Of a stretch of 64,000 nt of DNA, positions 35,131-46,212 are shown piece by piece. This stretch comes from Dromiciops gliroides (lineage: Eukaryota > Chordata > Mammalia > Microbiotheria > Microbiotheriidae): positions 379,651,815 to 379,715,814 of the forward strand of contig NC_057861.1 of NCBI RefSeq assembly GCF_019393635.1. The letters are read 5' to 3'. Position numbers and translations under genes: made by a program. The notes under the pieces were generated by a model. That model made no database searches. It was not told where the DNA came from and saw only the letters and a list, made by a program, of their open reading frames with translations. Position 1 is the stretch's first letter; the number at the start of each line of letters is the position of its first letter.

Positions 35131-36825
35131 TTCCTGTAATGTTTTCAGAGATTGATGAAATATATATAGCATTTTCTTTGGCTGGTAAACATCCACTTTG
35201 TACTAAAACTTTATATTCTCTTTGCTATAATTCTAATACAAGTATAACATCAATGTAAACTAGAGGAAAATAAACCTAAGTGGATTTCCATGAATAAGGG
35301 TGCATTTGGCCTACATTATGCTTGCTGTACTGTGGTTTATATAAGATTATGTTTATATATGGCATGTAGACATCTTCAATCCAAATTACTCTTGAGAAAC
35401 CTTAGCCCCATTCTCAGTCCCTTATTGGTGTAGGCAATTCCCAGGAAGCAAGGGATGGATACATAATTTTTACATTCTTTCTCATATTTAGGGCCTTCCT
35501 TTATTCAGAAGAAGGTTATATAGTCCTTTTTTATATATTGCTGATGGGGTTTCACAATCCTCCACCTCTGTTGTAAAACTGTATCAGTTAGTTTATCTAT
35601 TTCTTCTCAAAGCACCCCAGCCTTTATCAGATGAAACTACATTTGATTTCTAGTCCCTTACTCTGGTAGAATTAAGATCCTGGATCTCAACCAACTCACC
35701 CAGTATTTTCTCAAAGTTGTAGGCCTATGCTCCTTCAGCTAACAGACTTTTTTTCCTCAATGAGTAGGGGGTAGCTTTGAGAATTTGTTCCACATTCCAA
35801 CTGTAACTAGTTCTGAATCAGATGGTATATTTGCCAGACTGCAGGCCATTCCTCTAATAACAGCCTGAGCTTCCTCTACATTACTCTAAGGGCCCTTAGA
35901 GGGTCCTTCTAAGGGGCATATCAGTAGGGTCTAGCCAAGCATCTTCACAGGCATTAATACTCCAGTCTAATAGGGAATAATTTCCCCAAATTCCTCTGTT
36001 GCCATGCAATCACTATCATAAAGCTGGCTGGGTGGCAAATTATCATTTCAGCCTTGGGCCCAGATTACATAATTCCATTTGTCTTTCTATCTCTTTACTG
36101 ACCCATCCATCTAAGAATGGATTTCCTTGCCTTCTGAGGGAATATGACTACTAAATCCATTTCCTAGGGTATGGTCTCTGAGGCTCAGAATATATTGTGC
36201 TGTAAGTGGCAGACCTTGAGCATTACCCACATGACTTTTTTTTAATCTGGATGTTTAATACTGGTCTAACTTGGCATCATTACAGAGAGTTCACATTCTG
36301 TCTCTCCCCCTCAGAAACAGATATACTTCCCATTCCTCATATGAATTCATTTCCTCTGGGCACCATGATCCTAGGTCCAAATTCTTAGATACTATAGAAG
36401 AACTGACTTTAAATTTTGATATTTAGCACCATCTAGCTCACCCAAAATAACATGTTAATATAGAGAGGTATTCTTTCCTCCTTTTTTCACTTTTTTTTAG
36501 TCATACCCTCATTAATTGGGAGTTGGTAATCCACAAAACTGTTTCTAGTCCTAGATCTTTTTTTTCTAACTCATGCACTCAAGCCTCAGAAGCTAACCAC
36601 GGCTTGATCACACAGTATGAATTACTTTAAATGGCTATTACTTTAGCAAATGTTGCCCTAGTCTCTTTGACAAGAGCTGGCAATTACATCTCAGTTGTCA
36701 GGTTACTTAGCACTTGCAGAATCTTGGGGATATCCCCTCATTCTCCAAATGGCTCACGTGAATTTATTCTTTTGGCTACTGTTGCTCATTGTTACTGTCA
36801 AGGGTAACAAAGTACCCCATATGTT

Positions 36826-37110
36826 TGTGATACAGGAATTTCAGAGGAAAAAACACACAAAACTTAGGTGATATGTCTAAACTTTATTAAGTGATTGGCT
36901 TACAGGAAACCCTTGCAGTGGCACCTTACAATGGACAGCAAATAGTATTGCTTCATATATGTCTACACAGGGTCTTTGTCCTTAAAACATGTGTTTTACT
37001 GAAACTGCTTAAGAAGAAAGTAGGTTGAAATAAGCAGGATATGAAGGGAGATTTGACCAAAGTAGCAGGTTATATAAATGTTCAATTGACAGGCAGAAAT
37101 GCAGTGAGAA
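36826..37110 (-). mobile_element. 5' LTR (R/U5 part) of the ERVL-like provirus
   Basis: On the minus strand the LTR ends 'ctgtatcaca' at 36,826, next to the internal leader. It is homologous over about 270 bp to 33,444-33,712. Its U3 is degraded or truncated. Confidence 0.65.
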
Positions 37111-37192
37111 TGGATTATGACCATGGTCAAAATCTTTGCAAAAGTATGGAGGCAGGCAATAGAAAACTATGTGTTAGAAAAAGTAGGAAGCC

Positions 37193-37235
37193 TGGTGGTG
37201 GTGGTGGTGGTGGTGGTGGTAGTAGTAGTAGTAGT
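37193..37235. repeat. (GGT)n(AGT)n compound microsatellite
   Basis: About nine GGT units run into five AGT units. They explain the Gly/Ser run in the frame 37041-37301, which is not a gene. Confidence 0.96.
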
Positions 37236-38181
37236 AATACTGCCTATCTTTTTAAGACTGATACTTGTACTTCACACTCCTGTGAACTAAGTATTGATTA
37301 ATGCTTAAATAATTTTATATCATTATTTTGGATCATTACACTTGAAAATCTATTTTTTTAGAAAGTACAACTATTATTAGCCTAAATGTTAGGAATTACT
37401 TTTCGATTTTATTTTTAGAATTCCCATCAGCCCCCAACCCCTTCTCACACAGGTGAAGGTTAAGATTTGATCTTCCTTAGACGCCTCATTGGATATTTTC
37501 CAAGTTTCCCTATGTTGTTATTTTTTCCCATTCAGGGTCCATGAGAAAATACAGAATCACCACTTATTGAACAAGAGGACAATTCTGCAAACAGACTACC
37601 ATTCCAAAGAGGAATACCAACAACCCTGAGAAGCTACAATGGAGAGTAAATATATGTTTCTTTTCTTCTTATTAAAATGTAATAATTTTATCATTAGATA
37701 AATCTCTTTCATTTGATCAAGTATATTTAATTTCCTAAATTTGTCTTTACTTTGTTTTAGCATCACACATTATAAACTAAGTTTTGACTTCAATAAGTAA
37801 TATTTGGAAACCCTCTGTTTCATTAAAGTTTCATACCCTTCTCCCCATAAGTTTAATCAATATTGTCAGATAAATTTTTGTTATTTGTGAAATTTTATTT
37901 TTGTCTTTCTGGAGTGATAATCATTCCTTTATTCTTCTTCACCATGATATCTTCCATGTCTTGGATGATTTTGTTCATAACTCATTGGTACTTGGATTTT
38001 TTCTGTCTGACTACTCAAAATACTTTTAATTAGACCCATTTTTTGCCATTTACAATCTTAGGAGTTTTGATTTTGGAGTTTATTAAGATTTAATGAGTGG
38101 ATTTTTTATATTTTTACTTTATTCCCTGGTTCTTATAGGTCTAGGAATTACTTAAATCAAGGCTTATTGAACTATATCTAG

Positions 38182-38336
38182 GGGGCAGCTAGGTTGTGCA
38201 GTAGATAGAGAACTGGCCCTAGATTCAGGAGGACATGAGTTCAAATCCGGCCTCAGACACTTAACACTTACTAGCTGTGTGACCCTGGGCAAATCACTTA
38301 ACCCCAATTGCATCACCAAAAAAAAAGAGAAAGAAA
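38182..38336 (+). mobile_element. tRNA-derived marsupial SINE with 9-bp TSD
   Basis: It starts gggggcagctaggttgtgca and ends in an A-rich tail. B-box 'gagttcaaatccgg' at about 38,238. It is flanked by tatatctag at 38173-38181 and 38337-38345. Confidence 0.95.
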
Positions 38337-38499
38337 TATATCTAGTTTATTGGTTTTCTTTTAATATGGTTGAGGTTATCAGGTGGTCCAATTACTCTTA
38401 AATAAGCTCTCTGACATTTTGCTCAGTTTAGTTGTTTCTTATATTAGATCCTCTATATTTTCTTTGATGTTTTTCCAGATTAAAATTGTTCTAGGACTT

Positions 38500-38649
38500 T
38501 TTTTGGGGGGGGGGTCAGAGCAACAAGGGCAAAATGACTTTCCCAGGGTCACACAGCTGGTAAATGTCAAGTGTCTGAGGCAGGATTTGAACTCAGGCCC
38601 TCCTGAATCCAGGGCCAGTGTTTTTTTCCACAGCACTATCTAGCTGCCC
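38500..38649 (-). mobile_element. tRNA-derived marsupial SINE, antisense
   Basis: It runs from a T/G-run through 'actttcccagggtcacacag' to 'cactatctagctgccc'. It is flanked by tctaggactt (38490-38499) and tctagaactt (38650-38659), one mismatch. The A box is disrupted by a T insertion at about 38,622. Confidence 0.92.
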
Positions 38650-39119
38650 TCTAGAACTTCTCATTTGATCATAGAATGATTGAACTCTTTAAGACCTAGT
38701 ATTCTTTTTGAGAAGTTTCACTTGCATGAGGTTTTGTAACTCTTGTACAAAGCTATTTATTATCTTCCCAATTTTTTCCTCTTGATCTGTCATTTAATTT
38801 ATATAATCATTTGCTTTGAAAATATATGATTATTTCTTCAAGCAAGTTCAGTAGATCTTATAGCACATCTGTGATTTTTCTTTTGGGATTTGTTTGTAGA
38901 TTATACTGACTTATTTTCTTTTAGGTTTGTGTCTTGGATTTCCCTATTCTCCTAATCTATCTTTGCTTTTAATATTTTCTTTTGCTGACTCATTTTTCCC
39001 CCAATTTTACTTCCTGAATTAGGGTTTTATGTCAGGGCTGGGTTTTTGTTTTTTGTTTTTTGATTTCTAGAAATTATGTTGTGACTATGTTTGTTCATGT
39101 TCTTCATTATCTCAGGTTC

Positions 39120-40130
39120 TATTATTTAAGGACCTTAAGAGTGGCTCTGCCTATGAGATGTGCCAGAGAAGTCTCTAACAGAATCTCTACTAGAATATTT
39201 TGATATAAAAGAATAACCTGTTAATTAACCTAAACCTGAGGATATGAAGTCCCGAAGGTCAATTAGCAAGCTCAGAGTCCAGGTGTCTCTGTCTAAATCC
39301 TGGACTCTGAGCTTGCTGATTTGCATAAACTTCTTTTTTAGGCCTGAATTTTATTTCTCGTTCTGTCCTAGAACCTACAAGTTAATGGTTGTTTATTTGT
39401 GGAGACATGGGCTGGGATCTTCATTTGTTACATTTGAATTATTTGATTATTACTTAGTCTGGGCCTTTTTATTCATCATTTCTGGAGTCCTTATTAGCAT
39501 ACTGAACTGTGATAATTCTGTACACTTTGTTGTAATGAGGAAAATAATGGAAGGAATGATTATAAATATTCTAGCCTGGAGACTCTGTGCCTTGCATTGG
39601 AGGCAAAAAATAGATATCTGTATTGTTTTTCTTTTAAATTTATTATCTGACTGGCAAGAATTAATCCAGAGTAACCTCATTGATGCCAAAGGCTGTGAGA
39701 CCAATGAGAAATCTTCCTTCCCTTTTCTTGGTCTTTTCTTAAATTGACTAATAATTTTGTACTTGGATTTTAGAGTCATTTGCTTGTCAATGCCACATCA
39801 GATCCCTCCTGCCCCAATAGATGGTGAATTTTATTTTGTCTTATCTAATTATAATTTTAATTTGCTCTCAAATCCTGCATGTTGTCAAGATATGGAGAAA
39901 AAGCACAAGATTATGGGGGTTAATTTGGTGTACAGTTTGCCCTCATTTTCATCTTCATCCTCAGTAGAGAGAGCATAATACTTGTTGGCAAAACTGAATT
40001 TAGAGGGAGAATTTTCAAGTTCCTTTGGATTAGATGCAGGTCTTGAGTCACTTTCAGGTTCTATGATCACAGATTCAGTGCTCTTTCCATTCCATCATGC
40101 TGCCACTATGATCTGATTAAAGATGAATTG
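39120..40130. other. Unclassified region with strong hairpin and long open frames
   Basis: It has a plus frame of 167 codons (39244-39747, hydrophobic, no known domain) and an antisense frame of 109 codons (39779-39450). Neither has recognisable motifs. A perfect 19-bp inverted repeat is at 39,265-39,317. The last ~120 bp (to 40,115) resemble a MIR/THER complement ('cagattcagtgctctttcca'). Confidence 0.4.
39265..39317. repeat. Perfect 19-bp inverted repeat (hairpin), 15-nt loop
   Basis: Arm 39265-39283 (agcaagctcagagtccagg) is the exact reverse complement of arm 39299-39317. With one mismatch the stem can extend outward about four more positions. The arms could be termini of a small palindromic element or fold as RNA. 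Confidence 0.97.
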
Positions 40131-40896
40131 TATAGGGGAGGGGTTGATGACAGGGAATTAAAAAATAAATTCTAGGCACATTTTCATCATCAATTGTGGT
40201 GCTTGAAGAGGTCATTATGGAGGAAAAGATCACCACTGGAATCATTCATTTGGGTTTTGGCATTTATCTATAAAAGGTTTCTGGGAAAATGTCCATACAT
40301 TATTTAGGAGGAATAACACATTCATAGCCATATGGAATGACCAAATACATAGCCATCACTTTAGAAAGAGATACTTATCTCCAGCGGGAGGGGAAACAGG
40401 AAATATGAGTTTTAGTGAAAGAGAGGTGAGAAATGGCTAGAAAATGGAAATTTTTGTCATGGGGCATTATAAAATGATAAGGCAGTGGTTTCTTGAAAGT
40501 AAGTTCATCAGTTGGTAGTGTGAATTATCTACTTTCTTTCCCCTTTCAGAATTCAGGGCACTATAAATTCTAATGGACTCTTCTATTTTTCAAAACCACT
40601 AATATATTACAAGTCCTTGAACCATACCTACAAATTATTTTAGTGTATTCAGAAGCATTTTATCTGAGCCAGTTGATATGTACTCATTAAATCTGTTTTT
40701 GGTGTCTCATCTTGCATTCCTAATTCTTGTTTATTTTTTCTTAACTATTGTTTTTTGTTTTTGTTTTTTCTGTTTTTCATAGCAACTTTTTATTTTCTAT
40801 TTGGATATTCCAAATAGCTGTGCTTTAATTAAGCTAAAACTATGTTTTCTAAAATTCTTGCTACTTAAATATTAATGGCTATTGCACCCATTTTGC
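40130..40896. other. AT-rich unique sequence
   Basis: No gene or repeat recognised. Confidence 0.5.
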
Positions 40897-40910
40897 CAGT
40901 AAGCATTTAT
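40897..40910. repeat. TSD, left copy, of the HAL1-like element at 40911
   Basis: cagtaagcatttat is repeated exactly at 43823-43836. Confidence 0.95.
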
Positions 40911-42006
40911 CATTTATTTTTTTTTCTTTGCAACAAACATTTATTTTATTTTTTCCAGTTACATGAAAGGGTAGTTTTCAACATTCATTTTCATAAGATT
41001 TAGAGTTCCAAATTTTTTTTCCCTCCCTCCCTTTCCTTCACCCTCCACAAGACATCAACCAGGTTATATATGTACAATCGACAAGTGCTCTTTTTATCAG
41101 TTCTTTCTATGGGGGTAGGTAATATGCTTTGTCATTAGTCCTTTGGGATTGTATTGGATCACTGTATTGCTGAGAGTAGTTAAGTAATTCACAATTGCTC
41201 ATAGAACAATACTACTGTCACTATGCACAATGTCCTCCCAGTTCTACTCACTTCAGAATACATCAGTTCATATGACTCTTTCTAGGTTTTTCTGGTATAA
41301 TCCTGTTTGTCATTTCCTATAGCTCAATAACATTGCACTAGAATTATATACCACAGCTTCTTCAGTCATTCCTCAGTTGATGAACATTTCCTTGATTCCC
41401 AACCCTTAGCTACCACAAAGAGTTGCTTTAAATATTTTTGTATAATTTTTTCCCCTTTTCTCTTTTTCATGGTTACTATTATTTACTGTTTCCCTCCATC
41501 CTATTCCCTTTCCCATGATATTTACTCTATTATCTATCTTCTTTCACTCTATCCCTCTTCAAAAAGCATTTGCATCTGTCTGTTCCCTCCCTCAATCTGC
41601 CCTCCCTTCCTTTGCCCCTCTCTCTTTATCCCCTTCCCCTCCTGTTTTCCTGCAGGGTTAGATAGATTATTCCACCCAATTGTGTGTGTATGTTAATCCC
41701 TCCTTGAGCCAATTCTGATGAGATTGAGGCTTTTCAGCCAATTCTGATGAGTGTTAGGCTCATTTACTGCCCAGATTAAATAGATTACTCCACCCAATTG
41801 GGTATGTGTGTTAATACCTCCTTGAGGCAACTCTGATGAGTTTAAGATCTTTGAGCCTATTCTGATGAGTATAAAAATTCATGTACTACCCTGCTCCTCC
41901 CCCATCTATTCCCCCACTCCATAAGCCCTTTCCTGTTTCTTTCATGGGGATTTCACCCCATGCTACCTTTGCCCTTCCCCCTGCCCCAGTGCATTCCCCT
42001 CACCCC

Positions 42007-43138
42007 TCAATTTAACCCTAAAGATGTTATCATGGGGCAGCTAGGTGACTCAGTGGAAAAAGCATCCACTCTGGACCCAGGGGGATCCCAGCCAAAACCC
42101 GGCCTCAGACACAAGACAGTCACCCACTGCATGACCCCAGGGTTATGTCCCCCAACTGCAATATTTTTTGTTTCTCTAGGGTCTTGTGTTTGAAAGTCAA
42201 ATTTGCCATTTAGTTCAGGTCTTTTCATCATGAATACTTGAAAGTCCTCTTTTTCATTGAAGTCCCATTTTTTTCCTCTGAAAGATTATGAGGAGTTTTG
42301 CTGGATAGGTGATTCTTGGTTGTAATCCCAATTCCTTTACCCTCTGGCATATCATATTCCATGCTTTCTCGTCCTTTAATGTAGAAGCTGCTAGATCTTG
42401 TGCTATCCTGACTGGGGTTCCACAGTACTTGTATTCTTTCTTTTTGGCAGCTTGCAATATTTTCTCCTTGGCCTGAGAGCTCTGGAATTTGGCTATAATA
42501 TTCCTAGGAGTTTTTCTTTTGGGATCTCCTTCAGGAAGTCATTGGTGGATTCTTTCAATTTCTATTTTACTTTCTGATTCTAGAATATCAGGGCAATTTT
42601 CCCTGGCAATTTCTTGGAAGGTAATGTCTAAGCCCTTTCCTTTATCATGGTTTTCAGGCAGACAATAATTTTCAAATTATCTCTCCTGGACCTATTTTCC
42701 AGGTCAGCAGTTTTTCCAAAAAGATATTTCACGTTGCCCTTTATTTTTTTATTCAATTGGATTTGCTTTATTGTGTCTTGGTTTCTCATGAAGTCAATAA
42801 CTTCCATTTGTTCAATCCTAATTCTTAGGCAATTATTTTCATCAGAGAGCTTTTGTACCTCCTTTCCATTTGGCCATTTGCTTTTCAAGCTGTTGACTTT
42901 TTTTCTCATGTCTTTCCTGAATCACCCTCATTTCTCTTTCCATTTTTTCCTCTACCTCTCTAACGTTATCTTCAAAGTCCATTTTGAGTCCCTCTATGGC
43001 CTGAGACCAATTCATATTTTTCTTGAAAACTTTAGATATAGGGACCCTGATGTTGACATCTTCCTCTGAGGGTGCACCTCGATCTTCCTTGTCATTAAAG
43101 AAACTTTCTATGGTCCTCACCTTTCTCTGTCTGCTCAT
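42007..43138 (-). pseudogene. L1-type ORF1 (HAL1-like), frameshifted
   Basis: The protein is an RNA-binding trimeric chaperone. Segments in order are: N-terminus MSRQRKVRTIESFF with KNMNWSQAIEGLKMDF and a Glu/Lys/Arg coiled coil (43138-42842); MEVIDFMRNQDTIKQIQLNK and RRM entry DLENRSRRDNLKII (42909-42628); C-terminal domain GTPVRIAQDLAASTLKDEK and KELGLQPRITYPAKLLII (42457-42254); then MMKRPELNGKFDFQTQDPRE (42231 on). The last frame stays open through the SINE-like segment and stops at 42,007. Three frame switches break the protein. Confidence 0.92.
42034..42150 (+). repeat. SINE-like segment carried within the HAL1-like element
   Basis: ggggcagctaggtgactcag, 'tctggacccaggggga' and 'cctcagacacaagac' lie at the same position as in the copies at 6.36 and 12.77 kb. 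It has no TSD or A-tail of its own, which fits inheritance within the LINE. Confidence 0.82.
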
Positions 43139-43822
43139 CTTTCCTTTCTTTTACTTGCCTTTAACTCCTTAAAGTGGGGTACTGTTTCCAGGGTGCTGTA
43201 TCCCAAGATTCAGAAGGTCCCAGGGGGTATGATTTAAGGAAGATCAGGTTCTTCACTCACCTAGCATATTCCCTGGTCCATAGATTACCCTAGACCAACT
43301 TACTAATCAACCAGCTTTGTGTGTTGTGGTTGTCAGCTCTGATGAGCCTGTGCCCCTCCCTCACCTGGGCCACTGCTGCTCAAGCCTACCTTCTGGTTCC
43401 CAGCAGGGGTTAAAAACCCAAGTTCTGCCTCAGCACCAGCATAAACCCCTGTAATCTTCCCCCTGCCAAAGGCTTAGCCCTCTCACCAGACTGTGATCTT
43501 AGTTCCAGAAGACACTGGCACTGCAGCTGATTCAAAGGCTCTGGGGAGGGGGGCTCTCTTACTCTCAGAGGCCTTCCTGGGACTGGATCTGTGTCAGGGT
43601 GACTGTAGGGTTGGGTTCTGCTCTTGTCTAAGCACAGCAGCTCCCTACTTCTGACCTTCCAAGATGTCCTTGGTTGGAATATGATTCCAGCACATTCTTC
43701 TGTGGGTTTTACTTCTCCAGGAATTGCCCTATGGCATTATTTGGATGTTTTTTGGAGCGATTGTGTCATGAGTTCCAGAGCTCACTGCCTTTATTCCACC
43801 ATCTTGGCTCTGCCCCAGAAGT

Positions 43823-43836
43823 CAGTAAGCATTTAT
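43823..43836. repeat. TSD, right copy, of the HAL1-like element at 40911
   Basis: An exact copy of 40897-40910. Confidence 0.95.
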
Positions 43837-43839
43837 TAT

Positions 43840-45350
43840 TAATTCATATCATGCATACAAGTAAAGAATTGACATCATGGCCCTTAGCATAGGCAGGAGA
43901 AAAGTTCCAGACCCATCATGTCTTTCAAAGAGTTAGCATATGGTCTCAAGGCCTATGATGAAAAGCACACACCAAGAAAATACATTCCAAACCAAGAGAG
44001 GGTCAAAGAGTGAGTCAAGATCTTAACTATTGTTACTAATCAGATCAGTTTTCTCATTAGCTAAAGCTGAATAGAAGTAGGAATTCAGTACTTCTGCACT
44101 CTCTCCAGTATGCATTATACTTTCATATGATCGAAGAACATTTCTTACCTTTGCCTTCATGTTTACAAGCAGTATTTATGTTCCTTATCATTTATCACAA
44201 TCCTGAATATGACCTGGGCTTCTCAATTATATTCTTACAAGGCCTTACCAACTTTATTTTTATGTCCAACATAAGTCAAACATTTATCAAACTTTTTGCT
44301 ATCTACAGCTTATTTTCAAAATTTTAAATCTGAATAGATTATGGAATTCTTTTTCCAGCTGCATCAATTCCATTAATCACACTCCCACCATTTACTATCT
44401 CATCAGAATCAATTTTTACTGTGTCAATGGAATTTAATTCTTGAGAGTAATATTTCTTGAATTTGCATCATTTTAAGAGTATTCAGGTGATGGAATATTT
44501 ATTATTTTTAAACCTATTTAAATATACTCTCAGTGACTACTGGTAAATATAAAATTATTCCTTATATCCTCTTTTTATATAAGAGTATCAATTCTAATAT
44601 GACAAGTTTCTTGTCATCTCTAGTTTTTTAACCATTTCAGTACTGTTATTCACAACTAGATATTGAAGAATTGTGGCCCTATAAATAGGTAGAACTCAGA
44701 AAAACAGAAAAAATAATTCACTATAAGAATTGCTTTTAGTAGATAGATAAGTGCAGAGATATCTAAATAATTGAACTCCCCTATTTTACCTACATCCAGC
44801 CTATGTGCTAACTTTGTAGCATGCACAATGAAATCTTCATCCAACTCCTCTATTTGGGCTAGAACCCAGAATACTAAGATGACATCTTCTTCATTTATCT
44901 CTCTTTGCATCATTACACTGAATCTTTCTTTGAAAACATTTTTCCTGTCTTCTTGGTGGATTTCCAAACTGGTAACTTTCTACTTAAAATAAACATGAAT
45001 TATGTTGAAGTCTCATGTGTTGTATTCTAACTGCAAGGAATCTGGAATCTTGTGCTACAAACAGTCCTTGGTAATGGAATAATAACTTTTTTACTATCAC
45101 AACTATCCCATACATATATACATATCCCAGAGCTCATTAGTTCATTCATTTGGAACATAAAGATAAGATGTGAGGGTTTGGTAACTTTGTCAACCTGTTA
45201 GCTTTATATATTGAAACATACTTTGCCATAAAAATGTTATCAGAAATATTTTATAATATTTAGGATTCAAAAACCATATTAAGCTAAAAAAATTGACTGA
45301 ATCAAATAAGGTGATACCTAATAAGGAAAAAAATCCAAAGCCTTACTTGG

Positions 45351-45399
<49 letters not shown>

Positions 45400-46050
45400 C
45401 AAAAGTACAAGATTGGAGGAGAATGGTTAGATGGTTAGTTAGCATTTCTTCTGAAGAATATCTGAGTTACTGAGAATATAAACTCAATATGAATTAATAA
45501 TGTATATGATAACCATTAAAGTCAATGGGTGGATAAATCCATTAACAACTGCATAAATTCATTTATTATATCATCTATGCTTATTTTAAAAGCAGGAATT
45601 TTGTCTTAAGAAGAGGGGGGAAAGAAAAAACAGAATGGGGGAAGAAAGGAAAGGTAGGATTAAATGAGAGTAAATGAGGTGAGAAATAGAAAATGGGACT
45701 CTGTGATATGGGCTGGTTTAAATAGGATGTTTTTTGTGCAATGGTGGTTTCTAGAAATCCAGTGTTTTGTTTTTCTAAATCTGTAATTTCCATTAGTTTA
45801 TGTTTTCTCCCTGAGGAAGGGACAGGAAAGTAGCATCATCCAGATAAATTAAACTACCTTTATTATATAAATCACCACTTTCCTTTTGACCCAGATACAA
45901 GTTTCATAGTACTTTGTGCCTGAAAGACCTAGGATTAGCAGAGGTCCCCAGTTCACAGACAATCCTTGATTTTAACGTGGTTCTTACAACCAATTAGAAA
46001 TCAGCCCTTGTAGAGACCAAACTCAGCAATTGTCTCTGCAAATACTGCTG
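43840..46050. other. AT-rich sequence, one unusual open frame, (TA)n
   Basis: The minus frame 44967-44656 (103 codons) has a soluble, charged, protein-like first two-thirds (for example INEEDVILVFWVLAQIEELD, then FIVHATKLAHRLDVG) before a hydrophobic end. I cannot name it. A (TA)n tract is at 45,351-45,394. Nothing else is recognised. Confidence 0.4.
45351..45394. repeat. (TA)n microsatellite
   Basis: About 20 TA units. Confidence 0.96.
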
Positions 46051-46056
46051 GCCTCA

Positions 46057-46212
46057 CTTTTTTTTTTTTTTTTTTGGTGGGGTAATGAGGGTTAAATAAC
46101 TTGCCCAGGATCACACAGCTAGTTAGTGTCAAGTGTCTGAGGTCGGATTTGAACTCAGGTCCTCCTGAATCCAGGGCTGGTGCTTTATCCACTGTGCCGC
46201 CTAGCTGCCCCT
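46057..46212 (-). mobile_element. tRNA-derived marsupial SINE, antisense, full length
   Basis: T-run at 46,058-46,075, 'aacttgcccaggatcacaca', B-box complement 'tttgaactcaggtc' and A-box complement 'ccactgtgccgcctagctgc'. I see no clear TSD. Confidence 0.92.

Larger units (their letters stand above)
33444..37110 (-). mobile_element. ERVL-like provirus, decayed, minus strand
   Basis: Two direct repeats bracket an internal region. The 3' LTR is on the left (from 33,444) and the 5' LTR on the right (from 36,826). Shared LTR wording includes 'ggtctttgtcc', 'gaaggga/gatt', 'gtgggttgaaat/gtaggttgaaat' and 'tagcagg'. Polyadenylation signals read on the minus strand ('acttaataaag' at about 36,880). 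The internal region has RT remnants with a YIDD box. The U3 ends of the LTRs are badly diverged, so the outer limit near 37.1 kb is approximate. Confidence 0.75.
37880..39110 (-). mobile_element. Old L1/HAL1 ORF1 remnant with two nested SINEs
   Basis: The T-rich plus text parallels the complement of ORF1 in the HAL1-like copies, for example 'atcaggtggtccaattactc' at about 38,378 against 'tcaggtagtccaatgatttt' at about 13,960. Very diverged, and limits are approximate. SINEs at 38,182 and 38,500 interrupt it. Confidence 0.5.
40911..43822 (-). mobile_element. HAL1-like (ORF1-only) LINE, apparently full length
   Basis: A 2.9-kb antisense element with a perfect 14-bp TSD. From its 5' end (right): GC-rich 5'UTR starting ggggcagagccaagatgg, the opening style of L1 5' ends; ORF1 (43,138-42,230); a SINE-like segment (42,034-42,150); a CT-rich 3'UTR; and a T-run (poly-A complement) at 40,916-40,925. 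No ORF2 is present. The TSD, poly-A and L1-like 5' start indicate retrotransposition in trans by L1 enzymes. It is dead through frameshifts in ORF1. Confidence 0.92.

Noticed and set aside
37041..37301. Open frame with poly-Gly and poly-Ser
   Set aside because: The runs come from a GGT/AGT microsatellite and the rest has no motif.
39885..40070. Acidic protein-like minus frame with TEDEDENEG
   Set aside because: It begins within MIR/THER-like SINE sequence and has no domain. It is likely chance.
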